Assembly (NCBI GenBank): GCA_031002005.1
Contig: CM061921.1
Span: 122,356,597 to 122,420,596 of the forward strand
Source of the DNA: Vandiemenella viatica
Lineage: Eukaryota; Arthropoda; Insecta; Orthoptera; Morabidae
DNA: 64,000 nt
Reading direction: 5' to 3'
This document shows positions 33,158 to 45,000 of this stretch, in pieces. The number at the start of each line of letters is the position of its first letter. The stretch's first letter is position 1. Under the pieces are notes generated by a model. The model was not told where the DNA came from. It searched no databases and saw only the letters and a program-made list of their open reading frames with translations. The position numbers and the translations under genes are program-made.

Positions 33158-33877
33158 TTATTCCTTCTGCTCCCAAACAATATTCTTAATATTATTAACT
33201 TTATTTCTTGTAGTATCTTCACCCGATGAACCATCATCATCTTCAAATATATATATACATTTAAAACCATCCTCTTCCGCATAAAACTTACGTATCATTT
33301 GTAATTTCACGTTTCTTAAAACTCCCGAACCATTCACCACCTCTTTCTCAAATTTTACAGTGTTTTCTGTCCCCTCTTTCAAAAACTTTATCTCTCTCTT
33401 TCCACAATCGATAAGCACACTGTACTTCATTAATAAATCCAATCCTAGTATACAATTGATGTTTAAGCCTGCTATTACAATGCAACGGTTATCTATTCGG
33501 ATGCCGTTTACATCTAGTTCCAGCCAAATTTGTGTCTTCAATCTTCTACTTAGCTGTCCTGTAGCTCCCATAATCTGTACATAATTAACTGGCATTTCAG
33601 TTATCTTTCGGATTTCGGTTATATGCTCATACAGGGCGTTAGAGATCGTTGTTAAATCACTGCCTGAATCCACGAGCACCTGGCATCCCATACCAAATAA
33701 CTTTACGTGAATCAATGACTGGCACATTTCGTTTTCGACCGCTTCGTAAACATCTTCATTTAACAAATCTTTGACAACTGTCTCGTGTGACCAGTCACCT
33801 ACTCCTTCCTTGTCTGCCCCTGATAAACTGTTTATATGAATTTGCTGTTGGCCGTCCTCTTTCGTACCCGGCAACAA
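33158..33877 (-). pseudogene. Gypsy aspartic protease region
   Basis: This 239-codon frame carries LVDSGSDLTTISNALY with the catalytic D-S-G triad, a later GATGQLSRRLKTQIWLEL and the IAGLNINCILGLDLLMKY segment, all characteristic of retropepsins. It is the longest open piece of the element. It precedes RT in the usual gag-PR-RT order. Confidence 0.85.
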
Positions 33878-33879
33878 TT

Positions 33880-35640
33880 ATTTCTTTTCCTCTTCTTCCT
33901 TGCTGACTTAAAAACAAATCGTCGCGTTAGTATCTACTTGCAGCGCAGCTATATTCGCATTCTGACAACTACCTTTTTGTAATCTTTCAGGTGCTCCGCT
34001 ATGTGACACACCTGCATATTCTTCCTCATAATTCTTATAAAAATATTCTTGTCTGCTCCTCTTCATTTTCTTCATATTCATCTCCATTATTTTCATATTT
34101 AACGTATTCTTCGTCGCTGCTTGTTTCACTGTCTACATCTTCTTTGTTTCGCTCTGCCACTCCATTAGTTTTCTCTTCAACATGTTCCTTTTTATAACGC
34201 TTGTCAAATACATCGATTCTGGCCAACTCAAATATTTCCTTCGCTCTCCCATCTGCTGTCATTACTTTCTAGAATGGTCTCATATTTCCTGTCGTTCATT
34301 AGATGTAAACACTTCCACCACTTGAAATATTCTTATTTACTTGACTGCTTGGTTTGGTAACTGGAATCCTTGCTTATCATTCTCATTCTACACGCACTGA
34401 TTGGCCCGGAATTTCCTTTCGCCCCCGTTACGACCGTTCCAGTTGCGGATTCAAATTTTCCGCCCTCCTCTCGTCATTGTTTGGCTCATCATCTTTATTT
34501 TTCAAGAACATAGTTTGACTATATTCCTGTTGCTGATTCCCACGCCCGCTCGGCACGTTATTCTGCCTGTCACCATTGTTATTGTTATTATAAAATCGCT
34601 GTTCGTCTCCTATGCCTCGTTGATTCACCTGCATACCTCCTCTTCCATAACCATTATGTCGTCTCTGCGGCTAACTGTTTGACCAATTATCATAGTGCCG
34701 GTCACCCTGCTTATCATTTCTGTAACTAGCTTCTCGATGATTTTCAACATTATTTTTATTCACTTCATTGCATCGGTCTATTCTTTCGAGAACATCCACA
34801 AAATCATCAATTTTGTCCCATTGACTGATAATCAGCTTATCTTGAACCTGTCTTGGTAACTTTTACAACAATTTTTCTATTTGTTCAATCTCTCCCACAG
34901 ACTGATCTAAATATCTTCTCATTAGTTCACAAAATCCACGCATGCACCCGTCTTGTCTGCTGTACCACCGACAATTATAAAAATAACTTTATACTCTTCT
35001 CTACCTTTGCGCAGACCATAATTTGTCCCGAAACATCCCCAAAAATTCATTACAATCATTATAGTCTTCCGGTATTTTACAACTCCAAGAGTATGCTTCT
35101 TCTTTCAGCTTGCTTCGAACATGTCGGTCTCTTATCCATATCCGACGACTGGCAAATCTTCATAGTATATTTTCACAAAATCTGCCGGATGGATTTTTCT
35201 TCCCTGTTTAAAAACCACTTCAGGTAAGGATAATTGAATACACGCCATGACGCTGCCACTAACAACCGTTTTAGCCTGTTGTGCTACTTCTTCCAATCTT
35301 TCTTCCATGTTGCTGAAACATTTACCGACATAGTCAGCGTTTTACGACAACCCGCTGAATTGCTGTTTTATTTTTCAAACTTCTACACCGCCTCTTTTAT
35401 CTGCTTCTAGCATTCTTATCGGTTCTCCATCAGCTTCAAATTTATGGAGTCTTCGATTTATTCTATGACTTCTCCTTTCTGTTCTTTCACACACTGTTTT
35501 ACAAAAATTGGGACACCTCGTCTCACATCTTCCTTAAAATTTATTAAATTATCTTTTTTCAAATTTTTCTGTATTCTACTTATTTCCTCTTTTAATTCTC
35601 TCTTCATTTCTTGATTTGATTTTTCTTGATTTTATGAAAT
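33880..35640 (-). pseudogene. Gypsy gag (capsid/nucleocapsid), heavily decayed
   Basis: Minus-strand frames show charged, Asn/Gln/Gly-rich nucleocapsid-like parts (34,428-34,634, NNNNNGDRQNN) and Glu-rich parts (34,035-34,262). Upstream are capsid-like fragments in broken frames. No CCHC knuckle is visible. Near 35,630-35,740 a short direct repeat of ataaaattctctcttccattt occurs about three times. The 5' part of gag is cut off where the Penelope-like element begins. Confidence 0.55.
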
Positions 35641-35744
35641 TCACTCTTCCATTTCTTTAATTGATTTCTCTTGATAAAATTCTCTCTTCCATTTATTGAT
35701 TTGATTTTTCTTGACTTGATAAAATTCTCTCTTCCATTTCTCGA

Positions 35745-36940
35745 CAGAATTTGTGAATACCATCCAGGACTTGAAGGTTTCAGATACTGATATACTGGTC
35801 AGCTTTGACGTGGTATCGCTCTTCACCCGCGTACCGGTAAGGGACGCACTTGACCTGATACGCCGTCATTTTGAACCGACCACCGCTGACCTCTTTTAAC
35901 ACGTTCATACATCCACCCATTTCATGTATGGTGGGAGGTACTATGAACAATCCGACGGGATGGCTTTGGGGTCACCACTCTCTCCAGTAGTAGCAATCCT
36001 CTACATGGAGGATTTTTGAAGAGATTGCACTAGAGAGTGCCACCCTCAATTCTTCTTGCTTCTACCGTTATGTGGACGATACTTTCGCTGTGTGGACACA
36101 CGGCACTGAAGCGTTGGACGAATTCCTCAGCCAACTCAACGGAATCCATCCTAATATACGCTTTACCAAGGAAATAGAGAAGGACGGGTGCCTCCTATTC
36201 CTGGATATCCTGATAAAGCAGAAACCATATGGTACTTTGTCACACAGCGTATTCAGCAAGCCCACACACACTAAGTACTACTTGGGTGCAGCCAGCTTCC
36301 ACCATCCGGCACACCGCAACGCAGTATTGGCCACACTGGTACACAGATTGAGAGCTATCTCCGACAGTGAGAAGTTGCCGATAGAAATGAAACATCTTAA
36401 GACCGTCTTCGAACTGAACGGCTATTCTCGTCGGCAGATAGAGTGTGCCTTTACTCAGAAGCCACCAAGACCACCGTCGGAGCAAGAAGAACCACCGAAA
36501 AATTTTGCTTTTCTTCAATATGCGGGGAACACATCGGGAAACTTTGGAAGACTCCTGGCGCGGTATGGAATTAAAAGTATCTTCCGGCTTCCCGCCAAGA
36601 TACGTGATATGCTACAGTCGGTAAAAGATGACTTATGATTGAGGATACCTGGGATTTATTCCATGCCGTGTGAATGCGGTCAGACCATCAGAACGATCGA
36701 AGAGCGCCTTATCGAACACAAACGACACCTGAGGCTGATACAACTGGTAAAGTCTGCGATAGCCGAGCATGCCTTCGACGAAGAACACAGGATAGAGTTC
36801 GATAAAACAGCAGTGCTGGCCAGGCCCTCTTCCTTCTGGGACTCGGTCATAAGCAAGGCGTTGGAGATCCGGCTAAATGACAACAACATAAATAGGGACG
36901 GCGGGCTCTTTCTGGTGGCCGCAGCGGGTCACGTATAAAG
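35745..36940 (+). pseudogene. Penelope-like RT with damaged GIY-YIG domain
   Basis: From 35,745 the plus strand reads EFVNTIQDLKVSDTDILVSF and VVSLFTRVPV, then GMALGSPLSPVVAILYMEDF (RT motif) in shifted frames. The frame 36,072-36,638 starts at DDTF of the catalytic YVDD box and continues through HRNAVLATLVHRLRAISD. The frame 36,639-36,938 has GIYSMPCECGQTIRTIEERL followed by EHKRHLRL and AIAEHAFDEEHRI. The Y-I-G half of the GIY-YIG signature is deleted between GQ and the EERL helix. The 5' part of the RT is missing. It is a different Penelope-like family from the 8.6-kb copy. Confidence 0.82.
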
Positions 36941-37010
36941 CCAATGTTCTCCACCAATCAGAGCGAGCGGGCCTTCCAGCTGAAGGTATAAAGGAGGTTC
37001 GATGGATGGC
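36941..37010 (+). promoter_or_regulatory. CCAAT and TATA-like boxes at Penelope-like 3' end
   Basis: CCAATCAGAGCG near 36,954 and GGTATAAAGG near 36,986 are spaced about 30 bp apart, like a pol II promoter. They lie at the 3' end of the Penelope-like element and 5' of the Jockey-type LINE. Either element could use them. No functional evidence. Confidence 0.35.
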
Positions 37011-37049
37011 CAAGCCAGTCAGTTCCTAGTTGGCATCCGCTGAGTCAAG

Positions 37050-39205
37050 ATGTGCGATGAGGAAAGTGCTCGCCGTACTGTCGCGCCAGGCGGGCCGAGT
37101 GCCCCAGCGCACTCGGCTTTGCCGGTGGCACCAGCGGCCACGTTGACGTCCCGGCTAACGGAAACGGACTTGACAACGGATATGAATAGAACGGCTAGGC
37201 AACATGGTACGACGACCTGGCAACCAACCTTGGATTCGAATATGGATATAGCTGACACCGTTCACACAACGCAAACGACAACCGGGCCTGCCCACGGACT
37301 CGACTCCCGTGCAACTAAGCGGTGCACCTCACCGCTCGTCGGTGGTAAAGCGAAGATGTCGAGGAGTGAGAAGAGAGCCAGTCATACTAAAATCAGCATC
37401 CCTGTGTCGCAGCTCGCCACGACCAGCAAAGACAAAAAGGCGGTAAAGAAGAAAATCATCGGTGCCTTCAGTTTCCCAGAACCATCCGCAACACTTCAGT
37501 TTCGTGGAACATCCACGAACAAAAACCAAAAAACGAGCTCAGCCGGAGATAAACCGGACGGCGAAGGGTTCACGCAGGCGCGTCGCACCAGCAAGCCTCC
37601 TCCGACCCTAGACCCCAGCAGAATAGAACTCAGAAACCGATATGACGCGCTGTACCAGGAAGGACCGGAGCAGCAGTAGCAGCAAAAACAGCAGTTGCAG
37701 CAGCAGCAAACACGGCCACAGCAGCAGCAGGAACAACAGCAGCGGCAGCAACAACAGCAGCCGCAGCTGCAACAGCATATACAACAACAGCAGCAACAAC
37801 AACAGCAGTTGCAGCAGCAGCTAATATGGCCACAGCAGCAGCAGCAGCAACAACAGCAGCTGCAGCAACAACAGCAGCCGCAGCAGCAACAACAGCAGTG
37901 GCAGCAGCAACAACAGCAGCCGCAGCAGCAACAGCATATACAACAACAACAGCAGCAGGGAAAACAGCAGCAATCAAAGCATTTGATTCCTCCTATTGTG
38001 GTACAATTTCAAAACAGTTATAACGAACTGTACCAAATGATCAAAGGCATTCTGGAAAATCAACCCTTCCAAGCGAAGTCGGCCGGAGGCGACAAGGTCA
38101 AGCTAACCTTCAGTTCGACCGACCACTACCTTAAGGTGACCGCAGCGTTGCAGAGGAAGGGCATACCCTATTATACTTTCCCTTCTGCTGCTGAGAAGAT
38201 ACTGAAGGTCGTCCTCCGTGGGATACCCTCAACATTACCAACAGATGACATCAAGGAAGAGCTTGAAGATCTTGGACTTGACATACGCACAGTGGCCCAA
38301 CTGAAGAGACCTGGCACTTCAGACATTATGACACTCTTTTTGGTGGTCATGCCTGACAGGTCCCAAAATAGAAAAATCTTTCAACTGGAGTCTCTTTGTC
38401 ACTGCGCATCTCTGTTGAAAAACTGAGATCCTCAAATTGCCCAGTTCAATGTTTCAATTGCCAGGCCCGAGGACATGTTGCTCGCCACTGCAACATGCCC
38501 TCAAAGTGTGTAAAGTGTGCAGGAGCACATTTATCAAATGACTGCACTCTAAATAAGGGGGAGGGCAGTCCCAAATGTGCAAATTGCGGTGGTCAGCATG
38601 TGGCCAGCTATAAAGGCTGCATGGCCTTCAAACGGGCAAGGGACAGGCAGCGCGGGGTCGCTGCAGAACAGGCTGCCAACGTGCAAAAGCAGAGTGAGGA
38701 AAAGAAAAGACAGGATTCCGGGAACAACCAGCCACCGGCTGACAAATCCACCACAGAACGCAACCAACCACGACGAGGCGACAATAACGCAACCTCCACG
38801 ACATCTCAGAAGTCACTAAAGACATCTCAGAAGCCACCAAAGCACCAAATCCCGCAGGAAAAGGCACAAGGTCCAAATAAGAAGAAGAACAACACCAAAC
38901 CGTCAAAGAAAACAACTCCAATGACCTCCTACGCGGAGGCATCTACTAGCCAGTCGCGAGACACTACAGAACCACTGCCACAAGCGGCAGAAACTCAAGG
39001 CTTGCCCACTCCACTCCCCACACTAAGCAACGAGGGAGGAGCAGCTATGGATCGTCTGTTCGACATTGTTCAGTCACTTCTGAGAATGTTAACGACACTA
39101 CTGACAAAGTTCGATCAACTGGCCGCGGACATTAAATCCGCAATAACGACGGCTCACCGAGCTGACCTTCCACAGAATTCCCACGCCAGTCATGGACAGA
39201 GTTAA
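37050..39205 (+). pseudogene. Jockey-type ORF1 (gag-like, Gln-rich, three CCHC knuckles)
   Basis: The N-terminal frame (37,050-37,679) is Ser/Thr/Lys-rich. At 37,677-37,679 a TAG lies inside the CAG-repeat run, in the same frame as what follows, so a CAG-to-TAG change is the likely cause. The next part (to 38,426) has about 85 residues of Gln-rich repeat and then an RRM-like region (VKLTFSSTDHYLKVTAAL, VVLRGIPSTLPTDDIKEEL). A frameshift near 38,400 leads to the zinc knuckles CFNCQARGHVARHC, CVKCAGAHLSNDC and CANCGGQHVASYKGC, then a Lys/Thr-rich tail ending in LRMLTTLLTKFDQL. It would bind element RNA. Confidence 0.85.
37676..37975 (+). repeat. CAG/CAA-rich microsatellite encoding poly-Gln
   Basis: About 300 bp of imperfect CAG/CAA/CAGCAG repeats inside ORF1, interrupted by sub-repeats such as cagcatatacaacaacag (twice, near 37,775 and 37,930). 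Reading in any frame gives homopolymer-like Gln, Ala or Ser tracts. Only the Gln frame is continuous with ORF1. Confidence 0.9.
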
Positions 39206-41879
39206 CATAGATGGCATATCAATATACATATGGAATGCCGAGGGCATTTTCCAACAACTCGGTGAGTTTCGGCAATTCCTACGGGAAGAGAATGTAGACA
39301 TATGTCTAGTAGCCGAAACTCACTTAAAACCTGATCTTAGAGCAACGGTAGCCAACTACCTGTGCTACCGTCATGACAGACACACTGCGGGAGAAGGAGT
39401 GGCCATATACATTAAAAGAGGCATCCCTCACCACACGGTACACACTCCACCACTGCAAATAATCGAAGCAACAGCAATCGAAATGGCAACCACATCGGGA
39501 CCAGTCACCGTCGTCTCAGCATACAGACCGCCACGAAGAGCACCAATTGAAGATGATATCCGCCAGCTGCTCACCCTTAGGGGTAAGCTCATCATTGGAG
39601 GCAACTTCAATGCAAAACATCCTGCATGGAAGTCAAGAGTCAGCAATCCAGCGGAAAACCAGCTATACAGAATGAGTACCAGGAACAATCTCCAGGTCTG
39701 GGGCCCGGACGAGCCGACCCACCACCCCTGGAGTGGCAGCCGCCCTGATGTCCTTGACATAGTAATCACCCGAGCCATCGCTAGATTCGTCTCAGCAACC
39801 ACCATGAACAGGCTCTCATCAGACCACTCTCCAGTCATGATGAGCATCGACGTTGGATCATGGAGACGATATTGTTCCAAATGAATTTAATTATAACCGT
39901 ACAAACTGGGAACGGTTCCGCGAAGACGTCTCAGAATCCATCCAGCGCCTGCGCCCATTAGACGAGAGGCAAATTGAGGCGGCTATAAAACAGGTCTCAT
40001 CTGTCATCCTTGACGCAGCGAACTCTGCGACGCCTCCTCCCGCGACAAGACAACAGTCACGTCAATTACCGCGAAATCTGTTGGCTCAGATTAGACACAA
40101 GAACAGAGTGGCTAAGGAGTGGAAGCTTACGAGACAGCCCAACACCAGGCGCCTCCTACATCGCCTGCAGCGCGAGCTGAAGGTGAGTCTCCAAAAACAC
40201 CTCAACAGAGAATGGGCCGCTCGCCTGGCGTCGCTGAACGTGACCGACGGTAATCTGTGGGTGGAGACCCGCCGGTTCACCAAGAACCGCACAAGAATGC
40301 CCCCGCTACATGGCGAGAGGGGACTAGTCTTCAGTGACAAAGACAAGGCCAATGCCCTCGCCGACCACTTTGAGAAACAGTTTGTGCCTGCGCAGGACGA
40401 CGACGAGGAAGAATCTGCTGATATCCGCAGAAGACTGCGGCGCTTCCTAACCGCTGATGACGACGGCTACCAGATCGACGAGGTCTCTGCAGAAGAAGTT
40501 AGCCGAATCATCTCCAGATTAAACATCAAAAAGGCACCTGGAAATGATAACCTGGGAAATAGGCTGCTTAAAATCCTTCCAGCTCCAGCAATAGAACGCA
40601 TAACCGAGCTGTTCAACTGTTATTACGCACTCAACACTACCCCCGATGCTGGAAGCAGGCAACGGTGATCGGAGTACATAAGCCAGGGAAGAACGGCACT
40701 TTCCCCCAAAACTACAGGCCCATAAGCTTCCTCCCATCACTAAGCAAGGTCTTTGAGAGGCTCCTTCTCAAGAAGATGGAAGAACACATCCGCAGAGAGA
40801 ACATCATCCCGGAGTTCCAGTTTGGTTTCCAGAGGGGTCACTTCGCCACTCAGCAGATCATGCATATAGTCGAGCGCGCCACCACCGCATTCAACCACCG
40901 GAGCTACTGTCCGCTAGTTCTACTAGATGTGGCACGAGCATTTGACTCCGTTTGGCACAGCGGATTACTTCATAAGCTTTACAACCAGGGACTCCCCGGC
41001 CCGCTTGTGAAGCTAATAAGGAGTTACATCACTGGAAGATCCTTCAGAGTGAGAGTTGGGAATGATCTATCTTATCGCCGCCCAATCAATGCAGGTGTGC
41101 CGCAAGGGTCAGTACTAGGGTCGGTACTGTACAACCTGTATACTGCCGACATCCCTGCTCCCGCAACGGTTCGCACAGCCCTTTACGCGGATGACATGGC
41201 CTGCTTCACCGCGCATAGATGTAAAGCTGCTGCCATTCGCCGTCTACAACAAGTACTTCAACAAACTGAAGCCTGGGCCAGGCGGTGGAGGATTACCATA
41301 AACTCGACCAAGACCCAAGCAATAATGCTGACGAGACGTCTGGGGAAATGTGATCGCCAGCGCAACCAGACAACAAAACTACGACTTCACGGAGAGGACA
41401 TCGAGTGGTCAACCACTTTAAATTACCTTGGTGTGACGCTTGACCCCAGGCTCACATGGAAGCGTCACATTGAGCAGACCCGCCTCAAAGCTGCTACGAG
41501 GCTGAGGGAGCTGTACCCTATTCTAAATACGTACAGTGCACTTGCAGCCAATACCGGAGTGAGCGTATATTGCAGCCTGATAAGACCGGTAATTGATTAC
41601 GCGTGTCCCGTATGGGACTACGCCTCCAGGTCCGCGATAAAAAGGCTGCAGACCATGCAGAATCGTGCGCTTCGGCGAGCACTACATGTGCCTCCCCGGT
41701 TTCCCACAGCTGACCTGCACGAAGCCGCAGGTATTCCGATGCTCGAAGAAAGAATCGCACAGATTACAAGATCTGTTTACCGAGCATCCAGAAACTCAAA
41801 CAATCCCTTAATTGCCAACTTGGGGCAATACTACACATTGTACGACAAGCACAAAAGACCGCTGTCTATATTGACATAA
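39192..41879 (+). pseudogene. Jockey-type ORF2 (EEP endonuclease and reverse transcriptase)
   Basis: It starts at 39,192, overlapping the ORF1 end by 14 nt. The endonuclease (39,192-39,884) has the WNAEGI start, LVAETHLKP with catalytic Glu, LIIGGNFNAKHPAW (the usual Asp of GGDFNA is Asn) and SSDHSPV. A frameshift around 39,860 moves to 39,853-40,668 with the linker and INIKKAPGND-type start of RT. Another at 40,665 leads to the longest frame (404 codons): FQRGHFATQQI, LLDVARAFDSVWH (motif A Asp), GVPQGSVLGSVLY, and ALYADDMACF (motif C). The C-terminal LQTMQNRALRRALH is typical of Jockey. The N-for-D change and the frameshifts would abolish function. Confidence 0.88.
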
Positions 41880-42168
41880 AACTAAAAATAGATCCGAGAA
41901 AACCAAAAGACACATCAAAAGTAATGGAACTGACCTTTTAACGTTTGAAGGAAGTGTCAACAGACAAACCCTTCGCAATAAACTGCTTAAGAAGATACAG
42001 CAGTAAATGCTCTGGACGACGACGCCAAGCCAGTCAGACCAAGGGCCACACAAGAAATCACTCTGCCTACTAACGTAGTAATTTAAGGGAGTGATTGAAT
42101 GAGCAAATGCCCTAACACGTCTGTCTGTATGAGAATGGAGTAAATGTTAATTAAAGTAAAAAAAAAAA

Positions 42169-42786
42169 GAAGGTTATAAGTGCAATCAAAAATTATATGT
42201 GCACTTCAGTCACAAATTAAAAATTCGTATCTGAGCAAAAATGTATGCTACTTGCAGGGCCGGCGCTATGAATTTGACCCGCTTCCCCCCCCCTCCCACC
42301 TAACACCGGCCCTGGCCACTTGGAAAAGTGTATGGGTGCGTGTGTGAATGTATTCATGTGAGTGTGAATGTGACTAAGAATATACAAGCGAGATAACATG
42401 GGCTATATATATAAACTAAAAATTGTGAATGCACATAAACCAGAAGTTTGTGTGTACAATAACAGCAACGTACTATGTTAGAAACTAAGTAAAATATGTT
42501 AGTGCTTAAGAGGGCGCGGGTGAGTGTATGCCTAGATATATCGGAGTGTGTGTGTATGTGCGGGTGCCTGAGTATAGACGCGAGGTAAGCGTGAAAAATA
42601 AATAAATAAATAAATAATAATAAAAAAATAAAAAATAAAAATAAAGAAAGAAGTCGAACCTATGGCTAAAAGAAAAAAAAATACCAACTAAAAAAAAATT
42701 CACATCCAGTCCAGCAAAGAAGAAGGTGATGCCAATATGAAGAATTTCTGAGCTCAAGGGCTCAGGGAGAACAAACGAGCTCCGTC
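42169..42786. other. Noncoding segment with AT microsatellite
   Basis: Apart from the short hAT-like element (42,255-42,314) there is an AT-rich run of (AATA)n-type repeats at about 42,594-42,650 and GT-rich stretches (42,325-42,375, 42,520-42,570). No gene seen. Confidence 0.6.
42255..42314. mobile_element. hAT-like micro-MITE (60 bp)
   Basis: Ends CAGGGCCGGCG and its inverted counterpart CACCGGCCCTG form an 11-bp imperfect terminal inverted repeat (one mismatch). They are flanked by 8-bp near-duplications GCTACTTG (42,247-42,254) and GCCACTTG (42,315-42,322), 7 of 8 identical. Both the CAGGG start and the 8-bp duplication length fit hAT elements. The core is only about 38 bp. Confidence 0.7.
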
Positions 42787-42870
42787 CAAGCCAGTCGACT
42801 CTCGGGCGCTCACCGGGTGGACGGCGCTCTAGGACGTTACAATATTAGGCCCACAACAAGGACGATCGTC

Positions 42871-44030
42871 ATGTCAGCTGTTGTTAGTGATGCCGACCTG
42901 TCGGCAGTCGACACAGCTGACGGTGACGAAATCTTCTTAGAGGGAAATCGCGAGTGAGATGGACTTGTGTGCCGCTTCGATCTGAAGCGCTTTGCGCCAA
43001 ACCACGACAGGTTGCAGCTCAGGAACTTTCTGCAAAAGCATGATGATGCTTCGTGGGCTCTGTGGGTTTTCAGTGCGGGCATGAAATACGGCTGGTCCCT
43101 TCCTGACAACTACTCGGACTGCAGTACTGCACTGTACTTCCAGGGTGAGGAAGAACCAGACGTCAAGCTAATCCACGACGATGCTGCGGCTAAAGGGCAC
43201 AAGCGCCCGGATGCCCTAACATCAATTCAATTGGTTTTCGCGGGGGGGTTTCTGTGCGAGAAACTCTTCCGAAAGCTAAATGGAAGAAGAAAGAGGCTGC
43301 GCAGGAAGCATCAATCAGCGGCAACAGAGGACTGGTAGGTGGCGGGAGGCTACAGTCTTGTCTCTACATCTACAACACGGCGGACTCCAGAGGCAGAAGC
43401 ACCCGGCTTCAAGGTCCCGGAGCCGCTATCAGCAGCCAGCCCTACCCAGGACGACGCAGAGGATGGCCAAGCAGCTCCAGCGTCTCCTACGTCCCCCCAG
43501 GAGGAGGGGGAGACAGCACCATCTGTGGAGGTGGGAACTGTACAACCCATGATGGTGCCACACGTTGGGAATTTGGGCAGCCTGTACGTCCAACTCCTGC
43601 TGGCCACAGAGCTGCCACTGTTGTTTGCTGGCCTTCTGAGGGAGGCTTAAACATACTAGCACCTTGCCCTTCAGACATGTCGAAGGCCGCCACGCTCCTG
43701 AGCGATCTAGGCATCAGTTGCGCCGCAAAGCAGCCACCGCCTGTTGCTGCTGACTCACTGCCGCGGGAGCGGGTCAAGAGGGCGGTCAAGAAAAACTCTT
43801 CTCCCCCCGAGCTCCGGCAGTGTTTCAGCTGCCAAAACCATGGGCACCTGACGAAGGACTGCAAGAACCAGCGGAGGTGCAACAGATGTGGGTCTGACCA
43901 CAACACCGCCGAATGTACCACTGCAAAAGAAGAGGCAATCTGCTGCAACTTCGGCGGAACGCACGCAGCTTGCTTTTCGGGGTGCAAAATCAAGAAGCAA
44001 CTTCGGGTGAAACATCGCCCCAAAGCTTAG
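42871..44030 (+). pseudogene. LINE ORF1 (gag-like) with three CCHC knuckles, copy 1
   Basis: The ATG at 42,871 opens a frame that is interrupted by TGA at 42,955-42,957 and TAG at 43,336-43,338 but otherwise continues in register to 43,650 (FDLKRFAPNHDRLQLRNF, then a Pro/Glu-rich linker). A shift into the frame ending at 44,030 gives the knuckles CFSCQNHGHLTKDC, CNRCGSDHNTAEC and CCNFGGTHAACFSGC, the Jockey-type arrangement. No ORF2 follows. Confidence 0.65.
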
Positions 44031-44240
44031 GCGGCAACCAAGCGTGTCCGTCACCAAGACAACTCCCGATAACACCCACACGAGCACCAGAGACCGGCGG
44101 ACACAACTGAGCACGAGACGCATACGCGGCCCGCTGCGCGCCGCCAAGTACAACACCAAACAGCTAACGGTGGTGGTGGACAGTCGGCTGCCAGCAGCCA
44201 GAGAGGACACCCTGGTAACCGCTCGTTGCCGTGACTCATA

Positions 44241-45000
44241 TTGAGCGATCTTCGCAATGGGACGAAGCAAGAAGCGAACACAGATGACTGCCGACCATCC
44301 AGACCAGGGCGAACCACCAGTGGCGACGGAAGAGAAATGCAACAAGATGGACACCTCGGACCCTCCCATGGGAGGAGGGGCCACCCAAGCCATCTGCATT
44401 CTCACCAGAGACTGTGGCACTGTCACATTACTCGGCCGCCTGCAGCGCTTCGAGATTCTGCCGCTGTTCGCGCAGCCACTAACGGGGGGAATGTGTGTCT
44501 ATGCCAACTGCGTGCAAGATTGGAATGCTATCCTCACGAAGTTGAGTGAGGAAGACATACTTTTCCAACTAATTACCCCAAACTTACTTCAGCCTCCCCA
44601 GGCTCTAGTAACCGAGGCAACAAAATCCACTTTCAGCCAGACCACGACACCTCGCAGGAAGCCGTGGACGCCCGAAATAACCCAGTGATTAAACTCCCAG
44701 GGCTTCAACCATTATGCCAAGCAGTGCACGACTAGGCAGAGGTACGTTCGCTGTAGAGGGAAGCATCCGCCTTCGGCGTGTCCCAGGCCAAGAGATGACC
44801 CGGTCTGCTGCAACTGCGGGGACCACACGCGGCGTGCCACCGCGCGTGTCCAAGCCGCAGAAAATTACAGCAAAAGAAGAGGTCGTGTTAGCAGCAGGAG
44901 CATACCGCCACTAAAAAGAGCCCGCCGAAGAACTCAAATGCAAAGTCTCGTCAGACCACCAGTCCCGCTACAATGATCAGTGGGAACCACAGGGCCAGAA
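44241..45000 (+). pseudogene. LINE ORF1 (gag-like), copy 2
   Basis: Frame 44,257-44,688 contains an RRM-like stretch (QAICILTRDCGTVTLLGRL, QDWNAILTKLSEEDILF). After a TGA and a shift the plus strand reads FNHYAKQCTTRQRYVRC, then GKHPPSACPRP and VCCNCGDH. These are remains of a second set of zinc knuckles. It sits about 210 bp after copy 1. Confidence 0.55.

Larger units (their letters stand above)
37011..42168 (+). mobile_element. Jockey-type LINE, near full length, mutated
   Basis: The order is 5' leader beginning near CCAAGCCAGTCAG, ORF1 with a glutamine-rich middle and three CCHC knuckles, a 14-nt overlap, ORF2 with endonuclease and RT, a 3' untranslated region and an A run at 42,158-42,168. 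ORF1 has one stop and one frameshift, ORF2 has two frameshifts. It is among the best-preserved elements in the window. It is inserted within the gypsy element, next to the Penelope-like copy. Confidence 0.85.

Noticed and set aside
37608..37977. Poly-Leu, poly-Ala and poly-Ser proteins
   Set aside because: These are other-frame readings of the CAG repeat inside ORF1; only the Gln frame is continuous with the element.
39428..39880. Minus-strand ORF of 150 codons
   Set aside because: Antisense shadow of the Jockey-type endonuclease.
36982..42183. gaaggtataa / gaaggttataa as target duplication of the Jockey-type LINE
   Set aside because: One base differs and the left copy is about 25 bp outside the inferred 5' end; probably coincidence.
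43487..44426. Minus-strand ORFs of 178 and 223 codons
   Set aside because: Shadows of the GC-rich ORF1 on the plus strand; no recognisable domain.
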